64,000 bases of DNA from Nitrospina sp. (GTDB lineage Bacteria; Nitrospinota; Nitrospinia; Nitrospinales; VA-1). The notes beneath the pieces were generated by a model that saw only the letters and a list, made by a program, of their open reading frames with translations, ran no database searches and was not told the DNA's origin. The position numbers and the translations under genes were made by a program. Each line of letters starts with the position of its first letter. The first letter of the stretch is position 1. Of this stretch, positions 53,884 to 62,260 are shown piece after piece. The stretch is from contig JABHTG010000037.1 of NCBI GenBank assembly GCA_018697205.1, positions 1-64,000 of the forward strand. The letters run 5' to 3'.

Positions 53884-54620
53884 TGTTTCTACCTTTGAGA
53901 GTCATGTTTTTTTTATTCCCTCCTCGTAATTTAAAACCGGAACTACTTGATTTAGATGAGGCTCCATTTGAAGAGGTTAAGGATAGCCTTGAAGATGTTC
54001 GCCTAGTCAATAGATATCTTGGTGGTTACAGAGTCCTGCTATATTACATCCGTGATTTTATAAAGGGACAGCCTTTGGGTAAAGAGTTTTTGATCTTGGA
54101 CCTAGCTACTGGTTCAGCAGATCAACCTATAGCTGTGGTCGATTTGGCGCGCAAGCTTAATGTAAAAATAAAGATTATAGCTTTGGACATAAACTCTAAA
54201 ATGCTGAACTATGCAGGTGAAAAAATTAGAAACTACCCGGAAATTTCTTTGATTCAGGGTGACATTCATTCTCCTCCTTTTGCCAAGAATAGCTTTGATG
54301 TGGTAATGAATTCGTTATCTTTACATCATTTTACAAGAGATCAGGCAATAAATATTTTGCGAATAGCAAACTTTATGAGCCGATGTGGATTTATAATTAA
54401 CGACTTGCATAGAAGTCGAATAGCTTATTTTTTTATTTATACCTTAACTCGCTTAGTTACAAAAAACCGTCTTACTCGTTACGATGCCCCAGTATCAGTT
54501 ATGAATGCATTTACTCCTTCTGAAATGTGTGAAATGGCTCAAGAGGCTAGTTTGAAAGACTTTAAAGTGAGTCGACACTTTCCCTATCGCATAGGGTTAG
54601 TTGGAACTAAAATGGATTAA
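53883..54620 (+). CDS. Class I SAM-dependent methyltransferase (UbiE-like)
   Basis: A 245-residue Rossmann-fold methyltransferase. Motif I is ILDLATGSADQPIAVVDLAR, the acidic ribose contact is in IIALDINSKMLNYA, then IQGDIHSPPFAKNSFDVVMNSLSLHHF. It resembles the UbiE/Coq5 group and the methyltransferases of polyketide and lipid pathways. Substrate unknown. It is translationally coupled to fxsA. The N-terminal 60 residues contain a DLDEAPFEEVKDSL segment that may gate the active site. Confidence 0.88.
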   Translation: MFLPLRVMFFLFPPRNLKPELLDLDEAPFEEVKDSLEDVRLVNRYLGGYRVLLYYIRDFIKGQPLGKEFLILDLATGSADQPIAVVDLARKLNVKIKIIALDINSKMLNYAGEKIRNYPEISLIQGDIHSPPFAKNSFDVVMNSLSLHHFTRDQAINILRIANFMSRCGFIINDLHRSRIAYFFIYTLTRLVTKNRLTRYDAPVSVMNAFTPSEMCEMAQEASLKDFKVSRHFPYRIGLVGTKMD

Positions 54621-54763
54621 GTGCATGTATATTGAGGAACATTTGATTTGTTATGAAAAAGATGGCTTGCTATTCTTTACTTTTTTATAGATAGCGCATC
54701 AAAGGTTTTTTTAGTAAAATATACCTATTTAAATTTAGATTAAACAAGTCAGGAGAAAAAATT

Positions 54764-55576
54764 TTGAATATAATTACAAAGTTTAAAAATATGTTTTCAA
54801 GTACAAGTGTTAGTGTTGCTGAGCCAGTTCCTGTTGAGGAACCTGTCTCGGTTAATACTAGCAGTGAAAAAATAAATAGAACTTCAGAGTCAGTCGAAGA
54901 TAATAAGCCTTTCTCCGAACCTGAACCTGCTGTTCGTCGAGTTATAAGAGTGCCGGCAGTCGCAGATGATATTTTTCCACCTAATGATGAAAATAATATT
55001 TTAATAAAAGCTCAACCCTCATTATCAGGTGATCAATGCCTTTTTATGGTCAACCGACCTTTATTCTTAGGGCATTCTTGGTGGTTTCCCAACTTTGAAA
55101 GCGCTGAAGGGTCACCATTGGCAGAACGCTTATTTAGCTTAGAGAATGTGGAGTCAGTCCTTATCAATGAATCTACCGCTACAATTACGAGAAAAGATAA
55201 AAGCGTACATGACTGGAAATCTTTGGGAATCGAGATAGGTAATGTTTTACGTGGACTCCTTAAAGAAGGAGGGGCGTTGATTTCTCAGAAGATAATTAGT
55301 GAGATACCCAGTCAAGATGAAATTCAATTAGGTATTCAAAAAGCGATTGACGAAGAAGTCAATCCTGGGGTTGCTGGGCATGGAGGTCTGATTACTTTGC
55401 AACATATTAAAGGTAATACGATTACCATAAAAATGGGAGGGGGTTGTCAAGGTTGTAGTTCTGCCGATTTGACATTAAAACAAGGAATTCATGGGTCGTT
55501 TCGGAAGTTTGTTCCAACTGTTGGAGCTATTTTTGATGAGACCGATCACGCTGCCGGATTAAACCCATACTTTTAA
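54764..55576 (+). CDS. nfu: Nfu-type iron-sulfur scaffold protein with extended N-terminus
   Basis: A 270-residue protein. The first 80 residues are acidic, Pro/Glu/Val-rich and probably disordered. Residues about 83-175 match the Nfu_N domain (CLFMVNRPLFLGHSWWFPNF, LFSLENVESVLINE), and the C-terminal NifU domain carries the cluster motif GGGCQGCSSADLTLKQGI (Cys 228 and 231). It should assemble and deliver [4Fe-4S] clusters, for example to the many Fe-S proteins encoded nearby. The start is TTG with AGGAG eight bases upstream. The Nfu_N type is characteristic of mitochondrial and alphaproteobacterial Nfu. Confidence 0.93.
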   Translation: MNIITKFKNMFSSTSVSVAEPVPVEEPVSVNTSSEKINRTSESVEDNKPFSEPEPAVRRVIRVPAVADDIFPPNDENNILIKAQPSLSGDQCLFMVNRPLFLGHSWWFPNFESAEGSPLAERLFSLENVESVLINESTATITRKDKSVHDWKSLGIEIGNVLRGLLKEGGALISQKIISEIPSQDEIQLGIQKAIDEEVNPGVAGHGGLITLQHIKGNTITIKMGGGCQGCSSADLTLKQGIHGSFRKFVPTVGAIFDETDHAAGLNPYF

Positions 55577-55590
55577 GGAATAGAAACTTT

Positions 55591-55935
55591 ATGCCCAAAT
55601 TGACAAAGTTTAGAATCCAAATAGAAACTGGAAACAAGGGAATCGAAGAGCCTGTGCGGTTTAGTTTTAATAGTCATGTATTGCCTCTTGAGGATTTGTC
55701 AGGAGGAACGAATCCTGGAGAAACTCTTGAGGGTAGTTACTCTGTTAATAGCATGGCTCATTCAATGGCATTGGTTGGTCCTGAAAAGGGAACCTGGTCT
55801 ATTCAAAAAATCAAAGTTGATTTCGAATGTGAAAATACCCCACCTTATTCGGTTGAATATTCTTCAGTTGAACTAGATGAATCCCTAGAATTAGATATCT
55901 GGAAGGATCCACCACTTTCGACCTTTGATGTTTAA
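55591..55935 (+). CDS. Hypothetical protein downstream of nfu
   Basis: A 114-residue soluble protein, acidic, predicted mostly beta (KFRIQIETGNKGIEEPVRFS, SIQKIKVDFECENTPPYSVE). No known family is recognised. AAGGAA precedes the ATG and the gap to nfu is 14 bases, so the two are likely co-transcribed. A role in iron-sulfur assembly is possible by context alone. Confidence 0.65.
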   Translation: MPKLTKFRIQIETGNKGIEEPVRFSFNSHVLPLEDLSGGTNPGETLEGSYSVNSMAHSMALVGPEKGTWSIQKIKVDFECENTPPYSVEYSSVELDESLELDIWKDPPLSTFDV

Positions 55936-56057
55936 TCGTGTTCTCTTATTTTGGTTCCCAGCGGGATTAGGTGATCGAAAATTGAAAGCAATAATTTTCT
56001 AGTTCTTTAATTATTTTTTGATTATTGGATTAAAGTTTGTTGTATAGGTTGAGTGAT

Positions 56058-56387
56058 ATGAATACAGAAACAATGCCAGAAGTTTTACCTGATATCGAGC
56101 ATGAAAAAGATGAAGAAGGTTATACTAGTAAGACGTATCTCCCACTTTATAAAGTAATTATGTGGGATGATGATGTGACAACTATGGAGTTTGTTATTCG
56201 TATGCTCACCAATCTTTTTAGAAAGGATTTTACAACAGCAGAACACTTAATGTATGAGATTCATTTTAAAGGCGCTGCTCATGTAGAAACACTACCTCTT
56301 GAGCAGGCTGAGTTTAAAGTAGAACAGGTTCACTCTGCAGCTGCTATAGAGCAGTTTCCTTTTCGTTGCACTATTGAACCGGTTTAA
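56058..56387 (+). CDS. clpS: ClpS adaptor protein
   Basis: A 109-residue adaptor that brings N-degron proteins to ClpA/ClpP. YKVIMWDDDVTTMEFVIRML matches the family YKVILxNDDYTPMEFV; the two aspartates at 38 and 39 and the histidine in LMYEIHFKGAAHV that form the N-degron pocket are conserved, while the usual pocket asparagine is aspartate (Asp37). ATG at 56058 has AGG upstream; a TTG at 56037 is less likely. clpA is not adjacent, which is unusual. It converges on gltA with 6 bases between the stops. Confidence 0.93.
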   Translation: MNTETMPEVLPDIEHEKDEEGYTSKTYLPLYKVIMWDDDVTTMEFVIRMLTNLFRKDFTTAEHLMYEIHFKGAAHVETLPLEQAEFKVEQVHSAAAIEQFPFRCTIEPV

Positions 56388-56393
56388 CCTGTA

Positions 56394-57680
56394 TTATCTG
56401 CTTTCAATAGGGATATAATCTCTGGTTTTTACACCAGTGTATATCTGCCTAGGTCGCCCAATCCGAAAATCATCGTCTTTTTGTAATTCCTTCCATTGAG
56501 CAATCCAACCAGGTAAGCGCCCCATGGCAAACATAACAGGAAACATGTTAACCGGAAAATTGATTGCTTTGTAGATTAGACCAGAATAAAAATCTACATT
56601 AGGGTAAAGTTTTTTCTCGATAAAATAATCTTCCTTGAGGGCAATTTCCTCCAACTCGAGAGCAATATCTAATAAAGGTTCGCTAGTGGAGAAATTTTTT
56701 AAAACTTTATCGGCCATTGCTTTAATGATCTTTGATCTGGGATCAAAGTTTTTGTACACCCGATGTCCAAACCCCATAAGGCGGAAGGGATCATTGGGGT
56801 CTTTTGCTTTTTTTACATATTTCTGAACATCTCCTCCATCGTCATATATTTTTTGAAGCATCTCTATGACTGCTTGGTTGGCTCCACCGTGAAGCGGCCC
56901 CCACAAAGCATAGATTGCTGCTGATATTGAAGCAAAAAGATTACACATTGAGCTACCTACTAGTCTGACAGAACTAGTAGAGCAGTTTTGTTCGTGATCG
57001 GCATGAAGAATGAGTAGTACTTCTAAGGCCTTAGCTATGACCGGGTCCACTTCATATTGTTCGCAAGGTGTCGCAAACATCATTTTTAAAAAATTAGTTG
57101 GATAGCTCAGTGAATTATCTGGGTAGGGAAGAGGTTGCCCGATAGACTTTTTATAGCTGTATGCGGCGATAGTGGGTAATTTAGCTATAAGTCGATGAAT
57201 GGCTATCTCCACTTCCTGATCATCACGAACGCTTAGTTCATTTTGATAGAAAGTTGCTAGTGATCCAACAACCGCGCTGCATACAGCCATAGGGTGAGAA
57301 TTAATCGGAAAACCGTCATAAAATCTTTTAATCGATTCATGAACCATTGAGTGATGGGTGATATTATGATTGAAGTCTGTAAGCTGTTGGGAGTTTGGGA
57401 GTATTCCGTATATAAGTAGATATGCAGTTTCAATAAAGGTACTTTTTTCGGCTAACTGGTCAATAGGGATGCCTCTATATAAAAGAATACCTTTTTCACC
57501 ATCAAGAAAAGTTATAGAGCTTTTGCAAGAACCTGTGCTCATGAACCCTGGGTCGAAGGTAATCAAGCCTGTTTCTTTTCGGAGCTTTCCAATATCGATT
57601 GCCTTCTCTCCAAAGCTTCCTTCGATAACTGGGAATTCATAAGTTTTGCCTTGATAGATGACCTTTGCTGTGTCAGCCAT
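56394..57680 (-). CDS. gltA: Citrate synthase
   Basis: A 428-residue enzyme condensing acetyl-CoA and oxaloacetate. Signatures are FDPGFMSTGSCKSSITFLDG, ADHEQNCSTSSVRLVGSS with the catalytic histidine, WGPLHGGANQAVIEMLQ, and GFGHRVYKNFDPRSKII. Length and the N-terminal domain are those of the hexameric, NADH-sensitive type of Gram-negative bacteria. A strong AAGGAGG precedes the ATG. Two TATAAT boxes lie upstream (57730-57770) without good -35 elements. Confidence 0.97.
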   Translation of the reverse strand: MADTAKVIYQGKTYEFPVIEGSFGEKAIDIGKLRKETGLITFDPGFMSTGSCKSSITFLDGEKGILLYRGIPIDQLAEKSTFIETAYLLIYGILPNSQQLTDFNHNITHHSMVHESIKRFYDGFPINSHPMAVCSAVVGSLATFYQNELSVRDDQEVEIAIHRLIAKLPTIAAYSYKKSIGQPLPYPDNSLSYPTNFLKMMFATPCEQYEVDPVIAKALEVLLILHADHEQNCSTSSVRLVGSSMCNLFASISAAIYALWGPLHGGANQAVIEMLQKIYDDGGDVQKYVKKAKDPNDPFRLMGFGHRVYKNFDPRSKIIKAMADKVLKNFSTSEPLLDIALELEEIALKEDYFIEKKLYPNVDFYSGLIYKAINFPVNMFPVMFAMGRLPGWIAQWKELQKDDDFRIGRPRQIYTGVKTRDYIPIESR

Positions 57681-57863
57681 AAACCTCCTTCTCCAAGATG
57701 AAAAGTCTTATAAAATATTTCTGCTATTTTTAAGCGTGTTCATTATACTTGGTACATGTATTATAACGTTTAAGAAATCTTTGAGAACCATTGTTTTGCA
57801 GATTTTAGTCTATTTTTATTGATGGGTTCGTCACTTCAACTATAAGAGTCTTAAAAGGGTTTT

Positions 57864-59096
57864 ATGAAAAATAATAATATATTGCTCTATTTGATGTTAA
57901 TAGGTATTTCAACCGGAGGACTTTGTGGTTGGGTTTTTGGTAAAGAGATGCTAGTAGTCGATTGGATCGGCGAAATGTTTCTCGATGCTCTTAAAATGCT
58001 AGTTATCCCACTTATTGTCTCATCTATGATTGTTGGTATTACTGGCCTAGGTGATATTCGTAAAGTTGGTAAGGCTGGGACGATTACCCTTGTATATTTT
58101 TTATCAACTTCCGGCATTGCTGTAATAGCTGGAATTATTGTAGTCAATATTATGCAACCTGGTTTAGGAGTAGAATTAACTTCAGATATTCCTGCAAAAG
58201 TAGCTGATAAAGAATCAATTGGGATGACAGATATACTTAAAAGTTTTGTCACACCCAATCTCTTTCAATCTATGGCTAAAATGGAAATCTTACCGATTAT
58301 TATGTTTTCTCTTGTATTTGGAGGAGTGCTTACTACTTTAGGTGAAAAGGGGAAATTGGTGATCTCTGTTTTTGATGGGATCAACATGGCTATTATGAAA
58401 ATTGTTCATATTGTAATGTATTTTGCTCCTCTGGGAGTATTCGCTTTAGTTTCCTCTAAGTTGGGTGCTGCAGGGGGAGGAGATTTGTTTCTTTTAGAAT
58501 TACTTAAGATTGGAAAGTTTGCTGTCACAGTTATATTAGGCTTAATGATTCACGCATTGATTACCCTGCCTGCTATTTTGTACTTTGTTGCGAAAAAAAA
58601 CCCATTAACATACTTTAAAAATATGAGTAGTGCTTTAACAACAGCTCTTTCTACTGCTAGCAGTGCAGCTACTTTGCCGGTGACTATCGAGTGTGTTGAG
58701 GAAGAAAATAGAATTTCGAGACGTACCACTCTTTTTGTAATTCCGTTGGGTGCTACGGTAAATATGAACGGAACCGCTCTTTATGAATCGATAGCTGCGA
58801 TTTTTATTGCTCAAATGATTGGTGTTCATCTTGGATTAGGAGATCAGGTCTTGATTTTTTTAACCGCCACTCTTGCAGCTATAGGGGCGGCTGGTATTCC
58901 TGAAGCTGGTCTTGTGACAATGGTAATTGTTTTACAAGCTGTTGGTCTTCCTTTAGAGGGTATCGGTATGCTCCTTTCTATTGACTGGTTTCTGGATCGT
59001 ATAAGGACATCCGTTAATGTTTGGGGTGACTCAATTGGAGCTGCGGTGGTTGATCGTTTGGAAGGGAAAGATTCTAAGAAAGGAGAGTTCTCATGA
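57864..59096 (+). CDS. Dicarboxylate/amino acid:cation symporter (DAACS family)
   Basis: A 410-residue membrane transporter with the GltPh/DctA fold. The signature segments are STASSAATLPVTIECVEEEN (the serine-rich hairpin 1 region), the cation-binding GATVNMNGTALYESIAAIF, and GAAGIPEAGLVTMVIVLQA (hairpin 2), followed by WFLDRIRTSVNVWGDSIGAA. Substrate could be glutamate, aspartate or C4 dicarboxylates. AAGGG precedes the ATG. It overlaps the TSUP gene by 4 bases (ATGA). Confidence 0.93.
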   Translation: MKNNNILLYLMLIGISTGGLCGWVFGKEMLVVDWIGEMFLDALKMLVIPLIVSSMIVGITGLGDIRKVGKAGTITLVYFLSTSGIAVIAGIIVVNIMQPGLGVELTSDIPAKVADKESIGMTDILKSFVTPNLFQSMAKMEILPIIMFSLVFGGVLTTLGEKGKLVISVFDGINMAIMKIVHIVMYFAPLGVFALVSSKLGAAGGGDLFLLELLKIGKFAVTVILGLMIHALITLPAILYFVAKKNPLTYFKNMSSALTTALSTASSAATLPVTIECVEEENRISRRTTLFVIPLGATVNMNGTALYESIAAIFIAQMIGVHLGLGDQVLIFLTATLAAIGAAGIPEAGLVTMVIVLQAVGLPLEGIGMLLSIDWFLDRIRTSVNVWGDSIGAAVVDRLEGKDSKKGEFS

Positions 59097-59452
59097 TAGT
59101 TCCAGTTGCACTCGGCATGATTATTGGTTTTTTGTCATCTGGATCTGGATTGGGGGGTGGGTTTCTAGTTGTCCCATTTCTTATTCAGTTAGGAAAAGAA
59201 GTAAAAGTTGCTGTTGGTACTTCATTTTTGTTTATTCTCATGGTTGCTATTTCATCTTTATTTGGGCATGCAAAACTGGGTAACGTAGACTGGAAGGCAG
59301 GTAGCCTTCTTGCAATCGGTGGAATAATTGGGGCACAAGCAGGGCCATTAATTCTAGAAAATATTTCTGATCAAAGCTTTAAACGTTTTTTTGCAGTTGT
59401 CCTCATTGGAACTGGGGCTTGGTTATTTTATCAGTCTCGTGCGGTCTCATAA
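59093..59452 (+). CDS. Half-size TSUP (TauE/SafE) family membrane protein
   Basis: A 119-residue protein with about four membrane segments and one copy of the TSUP motif (GFLSSGSGLGGGFLVVPFLI). Normal TSUP proteins have two such halves (about 250 residues and eight helices), so this is a single-repeat form that would have to work as a dimer, or it is a reduced gene. TSUP members export sulfite, sulfoacetate or related organic anions. Coupling with the dicarboxylate symporter suggests a joint role, but no substrate can be named. Confidence 0.82.
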   Translation: MIVPVALGMIIGFLSSGSGLGGGFLVVPFLIQLGKEVKVAVGTSFLFILMVAISSLFGHAKLGNVDWKAGSLLAIGGIIGAQAGPLILENISDQSFKRFFAVVLIGTGAWLFYQSRAVS

Positions 59453-59466
59453 GATTAAGAGTTAGT

Positions 59467-59886
59467 TTATTCCTTCCGAACTCCACGCACTAGCCTAACA
59501 GCGAAGGGTCCATCGCCAAGCTTATTAATCCAACTCGAACGTCCTTTAACTAGGCTAAACATCATTGCTCGTTCCCCATTTACAGTGTCGGTCCAGGAGC
59601 AATCAGCGCCACCTTGTTCAAAGATTTTGTGGATGTGAATTTCATTTTTACCAAAATCTCGATTACTAAAACTTTTGTCGAATATTGTTTTTATATCTTC
59701 GAGTTTTGGAATCCTCCAGTCATTGTACCCTCCCACTTTTGTTTCATTTTGCTCTTTTGCTAATTTTTGTGATTTTTCTAGATGCATCCAACGTCCTGTT
59801 AGTTGCCTCGAGTCTTTTTTCTGCCATGTTAGGGCGGTTTCTATATCTGTAATGGTACCATCTTGGTTGTCATTGAATCTGGACAT
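59467..59886 (-). CDS. DUF1566 (Lcl-type C-terminal) domain protein
   Basis: A 139-residue protein with the DUF1566 pattern: an initial FNDNQDGTITDIETALTWQK, KVGGYNDWRIPKLEDIKTIF, CSWTDTVNGERAMMFSLVKG and a final GDGPFAVRLVRG. It has no signal peptide, although many relatives are exported. GAGG precedes the ATG. Function unknown. It converges on the TSUP gene with 14 bases between them. Confidence 0.9.
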   Translation of the reverse strand: MSRFNDNQDGTITDIETALTWQKKDSRQLTGRWMHLEKSQKLAKEQNETKVGGYNDWRIPKLEDIKTIFDKSFSNRDFGKNEIHIHKIFEQGGADCSWTDTVNGERAMMFSLVKGRSSWINKLGDGPFAVRLVRGVRKE

Positions 59887-60145
59887 TTTACCTCGTGGAT
59901 ATATTAATGATTTATTGAGGGTAATTATAGTAAAGCTTGGATAATTTTACACTATGTAATATTTAGGAAATGATGAGTCATAATTTTCGTAATTAGGAGT
60001 TAAATAAAATTTAGGGGAGTTAATTCCTTTAATTATATATAAAAAGTGAGGACGATTTCTTGCGACTTCGTGTGATAACTTCTTAACCAGTGATATGTAA
60101 GTTGTTCAAGTTACAAATCAATAGACTATGTGATTTTGATTATTT

Positions 60146-60592
60146 TTATTTATGTTTAAGAAATTCTAAGCCTTGAAACTCATACTGTAGTTTTTTTGGA
60201 AATTTTATAGAAAAAAAAGTTTTATCGTATGGAGGTTCAAGTGCTTTAGCGATTACCTTTCTCAAGTCGTACGGTGTCTCCTCACAAGATCGATAAAGGC
60301 ATAGGTGGACCATTATCCCAATACTTGGCTTACGTTTAAATATTAACCCCAAAATATCTCTGTTATTAAAGAAAAACTGTAAGACAAAGTCTTCATGCTC
60401 GACTTTAAATACTCCTCCTCTGGATAATTTAGTTAAATCAATTTTGCTAGGAACAGTAATAATATCTTCGGCCTGTTGGTTAAAGGATATTATATCTTGG
60501 GAGTAAACGTTATCTGTCAAAGCGAATATTAGATATATTATGACTATGTATATGGCTAAGTATTTAACCTTAGTTGTTTTGATAGAAAACAT
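60146..60592 (-). CDS. Small exported protein of unknown function
   Basis: A 148-residue protein with a signal peptide (hydrophobic IYIVIIYLIFALTDNV, then YSQ) and no recognised domain. The mature part has FKVEHEDFVLQFFFNNRDIL, two cysteines seven residues apart (LCLYRSCEETP region) and a basic C-terminus. It stands alone, about 100 bases upstream of the paralogue terminator region. I do not recognise it. Confidence 0.65.
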   Translation of the reverse strand: MFSIKTTKVKYLAIYIVIIYLIFALTDNVYSQDIISFNQQAEDIITVPSKIDLTKLSRGGVFKVEHEDFVLQFFFNNRDILGLIFKRKPSIGIMVHLCLYRSCEETPYDLRKVIAKALEPPYDKTFFSIKFPKKLQYEFQGLEFLKHK

Positions 60593-60702
60593 TCGTGTGG
60601 TGTGATTGTTATTTGTTATTATTAAAAATTCCGCAAAGTACGGGCTGAAATATTTAGCAAACGTTCGAGAAAGTGTAATTTTACAGAGAAAATGCTGCGG
60701 AA

Positions 60703-60739
60703 GGTAAAAAAAAGCCGACAGGAAATTCCTGTCGGCTTT
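60703..60739 (-). terminator. Rho-independent terminator of the first secreted paralogue
   Basis: Read on the minus strand, AAAGCCGACAGG pairs perfectly with CCTGTCGGCTTT (12 bp, loop AATTT), extended by a run of eight or more T. It lies 30 bases after the stop codon at 60770. Confidence 0.95.
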
Positions 60740-60769
60740 AGATTTTAAAACTTAGAGAATTAACATAGA

Positions 60770-61249
60770 TTATTGCATTGCAGGACCAGTAAGAGTTGGA
60801 TGATACTCTTCACACTGAGCATTGGAAATTACTGGTTCAGATAAGAAACCTTTTCGGTTCTGATTCATTTGAGCACGGTATGCTCCAGTGGTATTCTCTC
60901 CGCCACAGTCACCAGCGACTAAACCCCGAACCTGAGCTTCCTCAACTGTTTTCGCTGCCTTCCATGACTGTTCGGTTTGAGACTGACCCCATTGGAAGTC
61001 TGCCCCGCCACCGTTTCCAGCGTTGCTTAAGGATCGACCGGCACCAGATCTTATGTTTACCCTGCTTGTAGCGATGCGGTCTGCGGCACCAATTTGCATC
61101 TGAGTTCGAAATACAGGGCCTGAAGTTCTAGCAGACATCAAACTCTGGTCTACTTGTCCATAAGCACCCGGTACCATATCGTCAGCACTTGCTGTGCCTA
61201 CCAAGGCCACCAACCCTAACGCTAGTGTAATTCCTATTAACTTTCTCAT
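60770..61249 (-). CDS. Secreted protein of an unrecognised family, copy 1
   Basis: A 159-residue protein with a clean signal peptide (LALGLVALVGTASA, cleavage about residue 22). The mature protein has VPGAYGQVDQSLMSARTSGP, FRTQMQIGAADRIA, a glycine-rich core GRSLSNAGNGGGADFQWGQS, SWKAAKTVEEAQVRG, and YRAQMNQNRKGFLSEP, with two cysteines (GDCGGE and AQCEEY) that probably form a disulfide. No known domain is recognised. Strong ribosome binding site (GGGGAGG) and strong terminator suggest high expression. A close relative lies 540 bases away on the same strand. Gly/Asn/Gln/Ser-rich composition would suit a structural or surface protein. Confidence 0.8.
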   Translation of the reverse strand: MRKLIGITLALGLVALVGTASADDMVPGAYGQVDQSLMSARTSGPVFRTQMQIGAADRIATSRVNIRSGAGRSLSNAGNGGGADFQWGQSQTEQSWKAAKTVEEAQVRGLVAGDCGGENTTGAYRAQMNQNRKGFLSEPVISNAQCEEYHPTLTGPAMQ

Positions 61250-61576
61250 TCTTAAGCCTCCCCTAAAAATGATTACTAATTAGCTAAGTACACGAAAAGT
61301 TTATAAAATAATACAACTTAATTAGTACCAAGCCTTTTCCACCCATTCATCAGATATATTCTGATGTATTTGTGATTTTTAAGCCGTGGCTTACTAGTAA
61401 AAGGCCACGAAACTAAGTATTTATGAGTAAAATTTATAGGCAAAAGAGGTAATTGTCAATAGATAAAATGCTTATATTTTGTAGGAATTATGCTTAATTT
61501 TTTTAAGGATGGAAAAAACTGTTAAATTGCATGGTTATTGAAAGTATATAGTCCCAAAAGGAGTTAGAGTATATAT

Positions 61577-61708
61577 ATGTTGGTGAGTATTTTTAGATGT
61601 TGGCATGTATATTGGAAGGAATTTGGGAGGGAGTTTGCTCAGTCTTATAAAAAGTTTCAAGTGGTGCCAGCTAAAAGCAAATATAATAAAGTGTTTTGCT
61701 ATATATAA
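61577..61708 (+). CDS. Candidate small gene, 43 residues
   Basis: An ATG-to-TAA frame of 43 residues (MLVSIFRCWHVYWKEFGREF, then AQSYKKFQVVPAKSK and a short hydrophobic end). It is aromatic- and lysine-rich, with an amphipathic look. AAGGAG lies at 61558-61563, 13 bases before the ATG, somewhat far. It is on the strand opposite to the flanking paralogues. It could be a real small membrane-associated protein or chance; there is no homology evidence. Confidence 0.3.
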   Translation: MLVSIFRCWHVYWKEFGREFAQSYKKFQVVPAKSKYNKVFCYI

Positions 61709-61716
61709 TATTTGAA

Positions 61717-61755
61717 TAAAAAAAAGCCGATGGGAACGGCTTGCCCCATCGGCTT
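61717..61755 (-). terminator. Rho-independent terminator of the second secreted paralogue
   Basis: On the minus strand AAGCCGATGGG pairs with CCCATCGGCTT (11 bp, 10-base loop), followed by a run of T. It lies about 30 bases after the stop at 61787. Confidence 0.93.
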
Positions 61756-61786
61756 AATTCAATAGGATATTTCAGATAATCAACTC

Positions 61787-62260
61787 TTACTGAAGAGTTT
61801 TATGGTTCTCGTGACACTGAGATTGTGGTACTAAAGGCTCTGTCATGAAACCTTTTCGGTTCTGATTCATTTGAGCACGGTATTTCCCATCAGAGTTATC
61901 ACCTTGACAGTCTGATGCAGTTATACCATGCGCCATAGCTTCTTCGTAGGTCTTAGCTGCTTTCCAAGAATTCTCTTGTTGAGACGAGCCCCACTGGAAG
62001 TCTGCTCCACCACCGTTACCAGAGTTACTCAATGAACGACCTGCACCAGATCTTTGATTTATATAGTTTGCATGTGCTCGGTCATTTGCGCCAATTTGTA
62101 CCTGGGTGCGGAATGCCGTTCCTGAAGTTTTGCCAATATTCATTACTTGAGAAGCAGATAAATTTGTATATGCGCCTGGACGTACGTCATCAGCACTAGC
62201 GTTCATTGCGCTGAAGCTCAATAATAAAGATGCTGCTAGAATCGTCATCACTCTTTTCAT
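61787..62260 (-). CDS. Secreted protein of an unrecognised family, copy 2
   Basis: A 157-residue paralogue of the protein at 60770-61249, with a signal peptide (LAASLLLSFSAMNASA) and the same blocks in order: RPGAYTNLSASQVM, FRTQVQIGANDRAH, GRSLSNSGNGGGADFQWGSS, SWKAAKTYEEAMAHG, YRAQMNQNRKGFMTEP, with the two cysteines conserved (SDCQGD and SQCHEN). The N-terminal third differs most. AAGGGG precedes the ATG and it has its own terminator. A 37-base block coding YRAQMNQNRKGF is identical in the two genes, pointing to recent duplication, gene conversion or strict codon preference. Confidence 0.8.
   Translation of the reverse strand: MKRVMTILAASLLLSFSAMNASADDVRPGAYTNLSASQVMNIGKTSGTAFRTQVQIGANDRAHANYINQRSGAGRSLSNSGNGGGADFQWGSSQQENSWKAAKTYEEAMAHGITASDCQGDNSDGKYRAQMNQNRKGFMTEPLVPQSQCHENHKTLQ

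Larger units (their letters stand above)
61250..61786. other. Intergenic region between the secreted paralogues
   Basis: A 537-base gap. It contains the second paralogue's terminator near its right end and a possible 43-residue gene on the plus strand (61577-61708). On the minus strand near 61300-61350, TTGGTA and TTTTAT 17 bases apart could be the first paralogue's promoter, but both are weak. Otherwise I see nothing. Confidence 0.4.
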
